Shown here: piece by piece, positions 7,339 to 15,199 of the stretch | Layout of the letters: the number at the start of each line of letters is the position of its first letter | How positions within the stretch are numbered: position 1 is the stretch's first letter | Assembly: GCF_014645495.1 (NCBI RefSeq) | Contig: NZ_BMLV01000007.1 | Coordinates: 1 to 64,000, forward strand | DNA length: 64,000 bases | Origin: Cloacibacterium rupense | GTDB lineage: Bacteria > Bacteroidota > Bacteroidia > Flavobacteriales > Weeksellaceae | Direction: 5' to 3' | The notes under the pieces: generated by a model | The model's input: only the letters and a program-made list of their open reading frames with translations | Database searches by the model: none | What the model was told of the DNA's origin: nothing | Made by a program: the position numbers and the translations under genes

Positions 7339-8655
7339 TTAAGCGCCTCTTGCAATTCTCTTACTTTGCAAAGAGGTAAACTTAGAACTTTCTACATTTT
7401 TGAGGTAATTAGTCAAAGAAGATTTGCTCATACTGTCTTTAGTTAAGTAAATTCTTCCTCCGAATTCTTCTACAATTTTATCTAGATTGTTCACTAATTG
7501 CACCAATTCTCTATTCAATTTAAAATCTAAAGCCAAGGTATAACCTTCAAAAGGGAAAGAATTATACGCCAAAGGATTGTTCTTGCCAAAAAGTTTAAGA
7601 ACGGCTAAAAAAGAGCCTTGTCCGCTATTGGCAATAGTTTCTAAAATCCTTCTCATTCCTTCTTCGCCTTTATCTTTTGGGATTACCATTTGATATTGAA
7701 TAAAACCACTTTTTCCATAGATTTTATTCCAATCATTAATGGCGTCTAGAGGATAGAAAAACGTTTCATAATCTATGATATTTTTTACAATTTTTGGTCT
7801 CTGTTTATTAAAATACAAGAAATTAAATGCCTTAACAGTAAATTTATTCAAAACAAATTTCGGGAAGTAAAAAGGAACAGTAGGACTGAATTTTTTCTTC
7901 AATCTAAGCGGTTTATCTGCCAATTTAAAAGGAAGTTCTACTTTAAGTGCGTGCTCACCTCTCATCAAAATACTTCTGCCAATATTTTTACCTTTTTGCA
8001 GACAATCAATCCAAGCAACAGTATAAGTCCAGTCTTCGCTTTCCTCGAAAAGTTGAAAAATTTCGTGTAGATTTTCTGCTTTTATGCTTTCTTGACGAAT
8101 GTATGCAGATTCTATATTTTTAAGTTTGATTTTCGCTGAAAGGATAATTCCTGTAAGTCCCATTCCGCCAATAGTTGCCCAAAATTTATCAGAATTTTCT
8201 TCTCTAGAACAATTAAGGATTACGCCTTTCTCATCCATTATTTTAAAACTGAGAACACATTCTACAAAACAACCTTCAGAGTGGTGATTCTTGCCGTGTA
8301 CATCAGACGCAATTGCTCCACCAAGAGTAATAAACTTAGTACCAGGAGTAATGCTCAAAAAATAACCTTGTGGTACGGTAACTTCTAAGATTTCAGACAA
8401 TAAAATACCGGCTTCGCATTCTATTACTCCGTTTAATCTATCAAAATTGATGAATTTATTGAGTTTAGTTGTAGAAAAAATAGCTTCACCTAACGCTGCA
8501 TCACCATAGCATCTGCCATTACCACGGGCAATCACTTCATTATGATTTAAGACAAATTCTTTGATTTTCTGATAATTTTCCTCAGATTTAAATTCCTTTT
8601 TCACCACAGGGTAATTTCCCCAATTGGTAACTAATTTTACAAAATTTGGTTTCAT
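7339..8655 (-). CDS. DprE1-like FAD oxidase (decaprenylphosphoryl-ribose 2'-oxidase type)
   Basis: 438 residues from the ATG at 8655, fixed by its ATGA overlap with the upstream UbiA stop. It is a vanillyl-alcohol-oxidase-fold flavoenzyme: ARGNGRCYGD (FAD loop) and LGGAIASDVHGKNHHS closely resemble mycobacterial DprE1, including its conserved HGKNHH stretch. DprE1 oxidises C2 of the ribose on the lipid carrier. LTKDS near the end matches the region of mycobacterial Lys418. At the position of the benzothiazinone target Cys387 (mycobacterial NVCVDF-type segment) this protein appears to have Ala (TLALDF), by eye alignment. Confidence 0.85.
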   Translation of the reverse strand: MKPNFVKLVTNWGNYPVVKKEFKSEENYQKIKEFVLNHNEVIARGNGRCYGDAALGEAIFSTTKLNKFINFDRLNGVIECEAGILLSEILEVTVPQGYFLSITPGTKFITLGGAIASDVHGKNHHSEGCFVECVLSFKIMDEKGVILNCSREENSDKFWATIGGMGLTGIILSAKIKLKNIESAYIRQESIKAENLHEIFQLFEESEDWTYTVAWIDCLQKGKNIGRSILMRGEHALKVELPFKLADKPLRLKKKFSPTVPFYFPKFVLNKFTVKAFNFLYFNKQRPKIVKNIIDYETFFYPLDAINDWNKIYGKSGFIQYQMVIPKDKGEEGMRRILETIANSGQGSFLAVLKLFGKNNPLAYNSFPFEGYTLALDFKLNRELVQLVNNLDKIVEEFGGRIYLTKDSMSKSSLTNYLKNVESSKFTSLQSKRIARGA

Positions 8656-9539
8656 GATTTGTAGTAAATTAAAACTAAGAAAGTAATAATCCAAATTAAA
8701 ATGGTGACTTGTATATAACGATCTTTATAGACTATTTTGGTGGGTGATTCTGTTTTATTATAGACCAAAGTTTGCTGTAAATATCTAAGAAAGGCAAAAA
8801 CAACAAACAAAACCGTGTAAAAAACTCTGACGCCAAATCTCTCTTGAACTTCTGGTGTGAGCGTAAACATTAAATAACAGATAACTGCTAATGTAACTGA
8901 AATAGACAATACAATATCTGCAAACTGTACATTATAACCATCTAGAGCTTTTCTAGTTTTACCAGAAATAGCAGCGTTTATAAGTTCACCTCTTCTCTTG
9001 CCAACCGCCAAAACCAGTGCCAAAACAAAAGTTAACAAAATGGCCCATTGCGAAATTTTAATCCCTGTTGCATAACCGCCTGCTAAAACCCTTAACACAA
9101 AACCAATAGCAATTATAAATATATCTACTATTGCCACATGTTTTAAATTAAAAGTATACGCTAGATTCATTATAAAATACGAAGCAATGATGACTGCAAA
9201 TTTCCATAGATTCTTATGAAAATACTCTTGTCCGAAAAAAATTAAAAAAGCTACCGCAGAGATTAAAACTGTGAAAAGAAACAATGCGGCCCCCTTAGAA
9301 ATAGAACCATTGGCTAAAGGACGATTTTTTTTCTCAGGATGCTTCCTATCCGCTTCTATATCTTTATAATCGTTTAGAATATAAATAGAACTTGCTATAA
9401 GTGAAAAAACTACAAAAGCAAATATACTTTTAGTTAAAAATTCAAGATTGGTAATATTTCCGGAAAAGAAAAGCGGAATAAAAACAAAGAAGTTTTTTAC
9501 CCACTGTTCCACGCGAAGTAGTTTAAGATATTTAATCAT
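8652..9539 (-). CDS. UbiA-family prenyl-phosphate phosphoribosyltransferase (Rv3806c-like)
   Basis: 295 residues from the ATG at 9539. It is a polytopic membrane protein with about nine hydrophobic segments. The motif LNDYKDIEADRKHPEKKNRP is the NDxxDxxxD metal-diphosphate site, and the following RP fits the subfamily that transfers 5-phosphoribose from PRPP to polyprenyl phosphate (mycobacterial DPPR synthase) rather than a ubiquinone or heme UbiA. RLLRVEQWVKN at the start is also typical. It is first in the cluster and overlaps the DprE1-like gene by four bases, indicating coupled translation. The carrier in this organism may be undecaprenyl rather than decaprenyl phosphate. Confidence 0.83.
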   Translation of the reverse strand: MIKYLKLLRVEQWVKNFFVFIPLFFSGNITNLEFLTKSIFAFVVFSLIASSIYILNDYKDIEADRKHPEKKNRPLANGSISKGAALFLFTVLISAVAFLIFFGQEYFHKNLWKFAVIIASYFIMNLAYTFNLKHVAIVDIFIIAIGFVLRVLAGGYATGIKISQWAILLTFVLALVLAVGKRRGELINAAISGKTRKALDGYNVQFADIVLSISVTLAVICYLMFTLTPEVQERFGVRVFYTVLFVVFAFLRYLQQTLVYNKTESPTKIVYKDRYIQVTILIWIITFLVLIYYKS

Positions 9540-9570
9540 TAATGTTTTTGTAAAAGACAAATTTAAGAAT

Positions 9571-9607
9571 AAAAAAATAAAAAATCGCCCCGAAAAACGA
9601 GACGATT
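9571..9607 (-). terminator. Terminator after the OmpA lipoprotein gene
   Basis: A ten-pair stem with G-U pairs (arms 9583-9592 and 9598-9607), a five-A loop and an A-rich left flank that becomes a U-tract on the minus strand. It separates the envelope lipoproteins from the UbiA cluster. Confidence 0.65.
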
Positions 9608-9632
9608 GTCATAGTATTAATATAAATTCAGA

Positions 9633-10325
9633 TTATTGACCTTGGTGTGCATCTTTAATCATTTCTTCATTTGCAGTAATTGCAAATTCTACTCTACGGT
9701 TTTTAGCTCTACCTTCATCTGTATCATTGCTTGCAATAGGATCACTTTCTCCCATTCCCATAGCGTTTAATCTGGTTCTAGCCACTCCTTTAGAAACCAT
9801 ATAGTCTATTACAGAATTGGCTCTTTTTTCAGATAAAGTTAGGTTATATGCATCTGCTCCTTTGCTATCAGTATGCCCATAAACATTGATATTAGTATCT
9901 GGATATTGGGTCATAACTTCTGATAATTTATCTAAATTAGCTTTAGAAACATCAGTAAGTGATGCAGAATTAAAATCAAAATTTACTGTATTTTCACTTA
10001 ATGTAATTTTAATCCCTTCATTTACCCTTTCTACTTGCGCCCCTGGTAAAGCTTCTTTGATGGCTTTGGCTTGTTTATCCATTTTATTACCGATAACACC
10101 ACCTGCTACACCACCAATTACACCTCCTAAAACCGCTCCTAATGCACCATTTTTTCCTTTTCCTACATTATTCCCTAGAATACCTCCAATTACGGCACCA
10201 GCAGCTGTACCAGCAGCAGCACCTCTTTGAGTATTATTAGAATTCTGTATTGCTTCGCAACTTGTTAAAACTAACGCTGATGACAGAAACAAAGCTGCTA
10301 TATTTGTTATTTTGAAAATTTTCAT
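9633..10325 (-). CDS. OmpA-family lipoprotein with glycine zipper
   Basis: 230 residues. The signal peptide ends in a lipobox (LTSC, Cys23). Residues about 33-80 are a glycine-zipper region rich in GG and GxxxG, likely to insert in or oligomerise at the membrane. The C-terminal OmpA domain (about 110-218) holds the peptidoglycan-binding pattern NVYGHTDSKG, LSEKRANSV and NRRVEF. It probably anchors the outer membrane to the cell wall. The lipocalin-like gene lies 19 bases upstream in the same direction, so they share a transcript. Confidence 0.88.
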   Translation of the reverse strand: MKIFKITNIAALFLSSALVLTSCEAIQNSNNTQRGAAAGTAAGAVIGGILGNNVGKGKNGALGAVLGGVIGGVAGGVIGNKMDKQAKAIKEALPGAQVERVNEGIKITLSENTVNFDFNSASLTDVSKANLDKLSEVMTQYPDTNINVYGHTDSKGADAYNLTLSEKRANSVIDYMVSKGVARTRLNAMGMGESDPIASNDTDEGRAKNRRVEFAITANEEMIKDAHQGQ

Positions 10326-10344
10326 ATTTAATGTTTTTTGATGA

Positions 10345-10818
10345 TTATTTTTTGGTGAAATTATAATATACTTTTAGTATTTTCCCTTCGAAAGGTACAT
10401 TTTGAACCAAAGTAAATGTAGTAGGAGTCTGATTTTGAAAATCTAAAACATATCCAGAACTTACAGTTTTAGCTTTTACACCAGCATCAATTTTCTTGAA
10501 TGAAAACTGTTTTTCAGAATTCACATCAAATTTAATCGCTCTAGTAACAGTAGGGCAATCTCCACCTCCTGCTAAGCTATAAGAACCTGTATTATTATTA
10601 GGAATTAAATTCCACTGACTTCCTACAAAACATTGCGCATCTGCACCTTCATCAAATGGTTTAATTTTATACTCTTTTTCATAATCTACACTGGTAATTT
10701 CCCAGCTTCCTTTAAGTTTCAATAATTCCGCTCTAGAATATTGAGCTTGATTAGCACTACTGGAACAAGAAACAGCAATAACTGCTCCTATTATCCCTGA
10801 AAATAACACTTTTTTCAT
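10345..10818 (-). CDS. Lipocalin-like lipoprotein
   Basis: 157 residues. The start MKKVLFSGIIGAVIAVSC is a lipoprotein signal with lipobox cysteine at 18. The mature part begins LLKLKGSWEITSVDY, the GxW turn typical of lipocalin-like domains, followed by alternating strands and two cysteines (QCF, GDC) that could form a disulfide. It probably sits on the periplasmic side of the envelope. It is the first gene of a two-gene unit with the OmpA lipoprotein. Ligand unknown. Confidence 0.7.
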   Translation of the reverse strand: MKKVLFSGIIGAVIAVSCSSSANQAQYSRAELLKLKGSWEITSVDYEKEYKIKPFDEGADAQCFVGSQWNLIPNNNTGSYSLAGGGDCPTVTRAIKFDVNSEKQFSFKKIDAGVKAKTVSSGYVLDFQNQTPTTFTLVQNVPFEGKILKVYYNFTKK

Positions 10819-10897
10819 CTTTTAAAATTTTGTTTAATGTTGTTATCTGTAAAGTTATTAAATATTCTATAAAAAAACACCAAAATCTTTTGTAAAC

Positions 10898-10922
10898 TAA
10901 AAAAGCCCTTAAAAAAGGACTT
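10898..10922 (-). terminator. Terminator of the subtilase transcript
   Basis: Arms 10903-10910 and 10915-10922 (8 pairs, G-U included) with an A-run on the left giving U residues in the minus transcript, 29 bases after the subtilase stop. Confidence 0.6.
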
Positions 10923-10951
10923 CTTTAATCATTTTATATGAATTAAATTAA

Positions 10952-12607
10952 TTATTTCTTTTTTATCATTTTTTTAGATTTAGAAGCTGGTTTTGTTGAT
11001 TTCCCTTTATAAAAATGATTATATGCATATTCTGCAGCTTTGTAAGTATCAATTACGCCACCAGTCTCAGAATATTTACCAAAATCATTGATTGAACTCT
11101 TGTTCACTGAATTTTTTAAACTTTCTATTACCTGAGAAGGCGTTAAATTCGGCATATAAGCAAGCAAAACTGCTGCCGCTCCCGCTACAACAGGACTTGC
11201 CATAGATGTACCTTGCAAGTATTCATATTTACCATCTGTAACCGTAGAGTAAATCTTATCACCAGGTGCAAATACATCTACCATTTTTGAGTTAAAGTTA
11301 GAAAAGCCTGCCTTCAAATTCTGAGAATCATTGGTACTAGCGCCAACCGTTATCATATTGTTTAGGAATGGCTTTGTATCTTTTTGAGATTTAAAATTGG
11401 TAGGATAATTATCATTTAATTCTAAATCTTCATTATCATTACCTGCAGCATGAACCAAGACTACACCTTTGTTTTCTGCATACTTAAAAGCATCCCACAC
11501 CTTTTCTTTTCCGGGAGAAACAGGCTTTCCAAAACTCATATTAATGACTTTGGCACCGTTATCTACTGCATATTTTATAGCATTGGCAACATCTTTATCT
11601 CTTTCATCCCCATTAGGAACCGCTCTTACAGTCATAATTTTTGCAACTTTGTAAGCTACACCATATTGTGGTTCTCCGTTCTGAGGCAATCCGGCAATTA
11701 TTCCTGCTACGTGAGTTCCGTGCTTAGCATCTGGACCTTCGTAATGGTTATTGCCATAGAATTTTTCATTAATATCATTATAGTTATCTCCTACAATACT
11801 TCTGGTATCATAATCCAAATTATATTGTTTAGTTGCTTGAGGTTCAAAATACTCTAACGCTTCCTTAATTTCTTTTTCTAAAAATGTTTGTACTTCGGCA
11901 GGTGTTTTTCCTTGAACTGAAGGATCTTTGGCGACACTGCCTAAAATAGATAAATTTCTAGCTTCTATTTGTGTAGTAGGTTTGATAGTTGCCAAATTTT
12001 CTGCAGTAAGGTTTTTACCTCCTAAGGTAGCAACTACACTTGGTATTTCTTTTTGAAAGCCAGTATAAAACTGAAATTGTTGCTGAGCTTCCATGCTTTT
12101 TTTAGTAAAGATCTCTTTAGCTTTAAGGTACATTTCAAATTCAGCAACCATTTTGCTTTGGTTCTCCTTGTTTTTGATGGCATTATCACCTTCGAAGTAA
12201 GGTTTATACTCTTTCACAACTCTAGCTACTTCTGTATTATCTACATCTACATCACCGTTTTTACCTCCTATAAAACTCCACCCGTAAATGTCATCAACAT
12301 ACCCGTTGCCATCATCATCTTTGCCGTTATTTGGCACTTCATTTACATTTTTCCACATATTTTTCACCAAACCAGGGTGGTCTACTTCTACCCCACTATC
12401 CACTACAGCTACTACCACAGATTTGGGTTTAAGACCTTTTGATTCAAAAAATTGATAGGCTTTTTCTGTATTTACACCATAGACTTTGGTGGTTAGATAA
12501 TCTTTATGATACCATGTTTTAAGATCTTTGTCATCCTCTTTAGTTTCTTGCGAAAAAGAGAAACTAAAACCAGCTAAAAAAACAGCTGCCAATAAAATTT
12601 TTCTCAT
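10952..12607 (-). CDS. Secreted S8 (subtilisin-like) serine protease with a long insert
   Basis: 551 residues with a signal peptide (first 19 residues, FSFSFSQ). The catalytic triad is intact: Asp70 in VVDSGVEVDHP, His296 in KHGTHVAG, Ser468 in GTSMASP, with the oxyanion Asn in HAAGND. Asp-rich loops around 96-125 (KDDDGNGYVDD) suggest calcium binding. About 165 residues (125-290), largely helical, are inserted between the Asp and His segments, where ordinary subtilisins have about 30-40. The C-terminal tail is Lys-rich (SKSKKMIKKK) and lacks an obvious type IX sorting domain. WbqC lies 12 bases upstream. Confidence 0.9.
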   Translation of the reverse strand: MRKILLAAVFLAGFSFSFSQETKEDDKDLKTWYHKDYLTTKVYGVNTEKAYQFFESKGLKPKSVVVAVVDSGVEVDHPGLVKNMWKNVNEVPNNGKDDDGNGYVDDIYGWSFIGGKNGDVDVDNTEVARVVKEYKPYFEGDNAIKNKENQSKMVAEFEMYLKAKEIFTKKSMEAQQQFQFYTGFQKEIPSVVATLGGKNLTAENLATIKPTTQIEARNLSILGSVAKDPSVQGKTPAEVQTFLEKEIKEALEYFEPQATKQYNLDYDTRSIVGDNYNDINEKFYGNNHYEGPDAKHGTHVAGIIAGLPQNGEPQYGVAYKVAKIMTVRAVPNGDERDKDVANAIKYAVDNGAKVINMSFGKPVSPGKEKVWDAFKYAENKGVVLVHAAGNDNEDLELNDNYPTNFKSQKDTKPFLNNMITVGASTNDSQNLKAGFSNFNSKMVDVFAPGDKIYSTVTDGKYEYLQGTSMASPVVAGAAAVLLAYMPNLTPSQVIESLKNSVNKSSINDFGKYSETGGVIDTYKAAEYAYNHFYKGKSTKPASKSKKMIKKK

Positions 12608-12619
12608 TTGTATAGTATT

Positions 12620-13228
12620 TTATTTTGTAATTTTTTTAATATAAGTAGCAGATTCTGGACCTAGATTGCATATCAGATCTATAATTGATAAATCTTTGAT
12701 AAAACCTAGTTTATCACTAAAGGTTTGATAATACTCATTCATTTGATATTCAGAATCTTTTTTTGCCGAAAATTTTTCTCTAAAATTAAAAAAATCAACA
12801 GATTGTACATACTCTTCTGTTAAAGAATATTCTTTTTCCGTTTTTAGAATTTCTAGAATCACTTTTAATGCTTTCAAATTGAATGCCAAAAGTGTATTGG
12901 GTTGGTCTTTAAAAATGTTTTCAAGCTTTGTTTCGTAATATTCGAAGTAAGGCGAACTTTGATATGCATTTTTGATGGACTTCCAATGGAGTTTTTGCCA
13001 ATCTTCCGCATAAGAAATTTCTAAATCTTTGACACATCTTTTACCAGTATGATGAATAGGAATGATTAGAGACAACTTACCATTAGCACCATAAATATTG
13101 GTTCTATTTCTATAGGTTTGCTTCGGGAAATTCTCGAACTGTTCTAAAACCACTTCGTTTTCTTCTTTCAAAAATTCTGAAAACCAAGAAATAGGTGGTA
13201 AATAAAATATAGGAAGTAAAATTTTCAT
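12620..13228 (-). CDS. WbqC-like family protein
   Basis: 202 residues resembling the WbqC family: an N-terminal LPIFYLPPISWF, the RNRTNIYGANG segment, and conserved LSIPI/GKRC-type motifs before KLHWKSIKNAY and SPYFEYY. The family often occurs in polysaccharide gene sets and its reaction is not well defined. Here it lies between lepB and the subtilase, with its own -7 box upstream and 12 bases to the protease start. A link to surface glycans is inferred from the family name only. Confidence 0.8.
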   Translation of the reverse strand: MKILLPIFYLPPISWFSEFLKEENEVVLEQFENFPKQTYRNRTNIYGANGKLSLIIPIHHTGKRCVKDLEISYAEDWQKLHWKSIKNAYQSSPYFEYYETKLENIFKDQPNTLLAFNLKALKVILEILKTEKEYSLTEEYVQSVDFFNFREKFSAKKDSEYQMNEYYQTFSDKLGFIKDLSIIDLICNLGPESATYIKKITK

Positions 13229-13247
13229 TAAAAAATTAATTAGTCTT

Positions 13248-13255
13248 CAAAGTTA
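13248..13255 (-). promoter_or_regulatory. -7 box for the wbqC-subtilase transcript
   Basis: The minus strand reads TAACTTTG, 20 bases before the WbqC start and just after the lepB terminator. No -33 element at the expected distance. Confidence 0.4.
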
Positions 13256-13280
13256 AAAAAAATAAAATGTTTTTCATTAA

Positions 13281-13318
13281 AAAAACCCTTTCTGCTTAAT
13301 TGCAAAGAAAGGGTTTTT
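13281..13318 (-). terminator. Terminator of lepB
   Basis: A perfect 13-bp stem (13281-13293 with 13306-13318) and a 12-base loop. The arms end in A/T runs, so the minus transcript ends in U residues 20 bases after the lepB stop. Confidence 0.85.
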
Positions 13319-13337
13319 GATATATTTTTTGTTGAGA

Positions 13338-14993
13338 TTACTCTTCTTCTTTTTTGCCTTTGAATAATTTTACAAAAAACTCCCAACCAAAGAATAAAAT
13401 AAGAATGGCAGCAGCAATCCACCAGTAAGAAGTTTTGTCTTTTTCTCCGGTATTGGTTGCTTTGAACATTCTATCCCAACGGATTTTTTTCGGGCCGTCA
13501 TCAAAAACACCTTGCACACTCATCCAAGTAAACATAGGAGAACCTACAATATGCGTTTCTGGAACGAAACCAAAGAATCGTGCGTCTAGAGAAGCATCTC
13601 TGTTATCACCCATCATAAAATAGTAGTCTTGCTTCACGGTATATTTATCGGTCTGCACTCCATTGATGTAGAATTTACCACCTTTGAATTCTAAAATATT
13701 TCCTTCATAAACTGTGATTAGCTTTTTGTATTCTGGTAAATTTTCTTGTGTCACAGTAATTACATCTCCTTTTTTAGGAATAGTCAACGGACCGTACCAA
13801 TCTGTATTCCATGGTTTGTTATTTGGAAAAATCGTATTGGTAATATTTAGTTTTTTAGAGAAAACAACTTCGCCAGCTGCATCTCTCAGATAATCGCCAT
13901 CTTCAGCAAATCGAGGATAATACTCTACTTGAGCTTTTCCTTTTTCATCCAAAACCTCTTCAGCTTTTATAAATTCAGGCATTTGTTTGATTTGAGCAAG
14001 CAAATCATCTGTAAGACCTTGGAACTGATAATAATATTGTCCGATTTTAGAATCTTGACCAGAATTTACAATCGGTAAATAAGTTAAATTTTTATAAAGT
14101 GAATTGATATCAATCTCATTATTAGTATAGATAATATATGCGTGCTGTACCTCTGCATCGCCCATCAACTTTTCAGGCTGTCCGTTTACATATAATCTTC
14201 CTGCTCTCATTTCTAGAACATCACCACCTACTGCTACACATCTTTTTACATAAGGATCCATTCTATCTATTGCAGTGTGTACAGAATCACCAGGATAATT
14301 AAAAACTACGATATCATTTTTCTTAGGTTTTTTGAATTCTCCAATTCTAAAATAGGGTAATTTTACAACATCTACATAAGATTTAGGGTCGTTTTTAGGA
14401 TTTGCATCTTTACCGCTGTCAAAAATTGTTCCTTGTAAGAATGGTAACGCCAAAGGTCTCATCGGCATTCTGTAACCATAGCTCCATTTGTTTACAAACA
14501 AGAAATCTCCCACCAAAAGGGTACGCTCCATAGAACCAGTAGGAATGGCAAAAGGCTGTGTAATAAATGCGTGAATAATGGTTGCAAAAACTACCGCAAA
14601 GGTAATAGAGCCTAAAAAAGATTCTTTCTTCGCTTTTTCGTCATCTACCGCAAAACGGTCAACTTTATTGGGTTGGAAATAACTGGTGTAAGCCAAATAA
14701 ATAAATGGCAAAAACACGGTCAAAAGTTTTTCCGCGGTAGTAGTTCTTCCGAATTTTTTCATCAAGAAAAGATGAAAAACCGTCATCATTATAGGGCCAA
14801 CAATTGGCAAATAGGCAAATACAACCCACCATTTTGGCTCAGCAATTTCTTTTAGAATAATGTAATAATTATAAAACGGAACAAAGGCTTCCCAACCTTT
14901 GTAACCCATTTTTTGGTATAATTTAAAGGAAGAAACTCCTAATAAAACTGACAAAATCAGTACGTAAATAGAATATTGAATAATGTAATCCAT
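13338..14993 (-). CDS. lepB: Signal peptidase I, large Bacteroidota form
   Basis: 551 residues, against about 325 in E. coli. Residues 1-105 contain hydrophobic segments and GWEAFVPFYNYYIILK, resembling a DUF5684 domain. The S26 core follows: Ser154 in PTGSMERTL (nucleophile), Lys250 in YVKRCVAVGGD (general base), and MMGDNRDASLDARFFGFV near 455-472. About 200 residues are inserted between the Lys box and the GDNR box. A last hydrophobic segment near 527-543 precedes a Lys-rich end. It removes signal peptides from exported proteins at the inner membrane. Confidence 0.93.
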   Translation of the reverse strand: MDYIIQYSIYVLILSVLLGVSSFKLYQKMGYKGWEAFVPFYNYYIILKEIAEPKWWVVFAYLPIVGPIMMTVFHLFLMKKFGRTTTAEKLLTVFLPFIYLAYTSYFQPNKVDRFAVDDEKAKKESFLGSITFAVVFATIIHAFITQPFAIPTGSMERTLLVGDFLFVNKWSYGYRMPMRPLALPFLQGTIFDSGKDANPKNDPKSYVDVVKLPYFRIGEFKKPKKNDIVVFNYPGDSVHTAIDRMDPYVKRCVAVGGDVLEMRAGRLYVNGQPEKLMGDAEVQHAYIIYTNNEIDINSLYKNLTYLPIVNSGQDSKIGQYYYQFQGLTDDLLAQIKQMPEFIKAEEVLDEKGKAQVEYYPRFAEDGDYLRDAAGEVVFSKKLNITNTIFPNNKPWNTDWYGPLTIPKKGDVITVTQENLPEYKKLITVYEGNILEFKGGKFYINGVQTDKYTVKQDYYFMMGDNRDASLDARFFGFVPETHIVGSPMFTWMSVQGVFDDGPKKIRWDRMFKATNTGEKDKTSYWWIAAAILILFFGWEFFVKLFKGKKEEE

Positions 14994-15056
14994 AGTTTTT
15001 TTTGCTTTTAGCTTCCTGATATTCTAAGCTATTAGTAATGCTTTTTGATATTTGTT

Positions 15057-15065
15057 ACAAAGTTA
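15057..15065 (-). promoter_or_regulatory. -7 box for lepB
   Basis: Minus strand TAACTTTGT, 64 bases upstream of the lepB ATG and adjacent to the TTTGA decanucleotide array. No clear -33 element. Confidence 0.4.
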
Positions 15066-15069
15066 AAGG

Positions 15070-15127
15070 TTTGAATGATTTGAATCGTTTGATTTTGTTT
15101 GAAATGGTCTGAATTAGTTTGAAGGTG
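15070..15127. repeat. Degenerate decanucleotide array TTTGAANNNG
   Basis: Six units of 9, 9, 10, 10, 10 and 10 bases, each starting TTTGA (one TCTGA), lie head to tail between dapB and lepB. The unit matches the array at 7223-7272. Confidence 0.7.
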
Positions 15128-15136
15128 TTTTTTTTA

Positions 15137-15199
15137 AACTAAAAATTTATAATCCAAAAATTTTAAATACCAAATCCCAAATCTAAAATTATAAATTTA
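15137..15199. repeat. Degenerate inverted repeat beginning at the dapB stop
   Basis: Immediately after the dapB stop, minus strand, the units TAAATTTATAA, TTTTAGATTTGGGATTTGG and GGATTATAAATTT form a loose 7-8-base rhythm. The outer parts pair (GGATTGTAAATTT with AAATTTATAATCC). The dapB stop codon TAA is itself the first part of the array. Confidence 0.5.

Noticed and set aside
11450-11857. 135-residue reading frame on the + strand inside the subtilase gene
   Set aside because: Fully antisense to a well-supported protease; codon pattern is a shadow of its frame.
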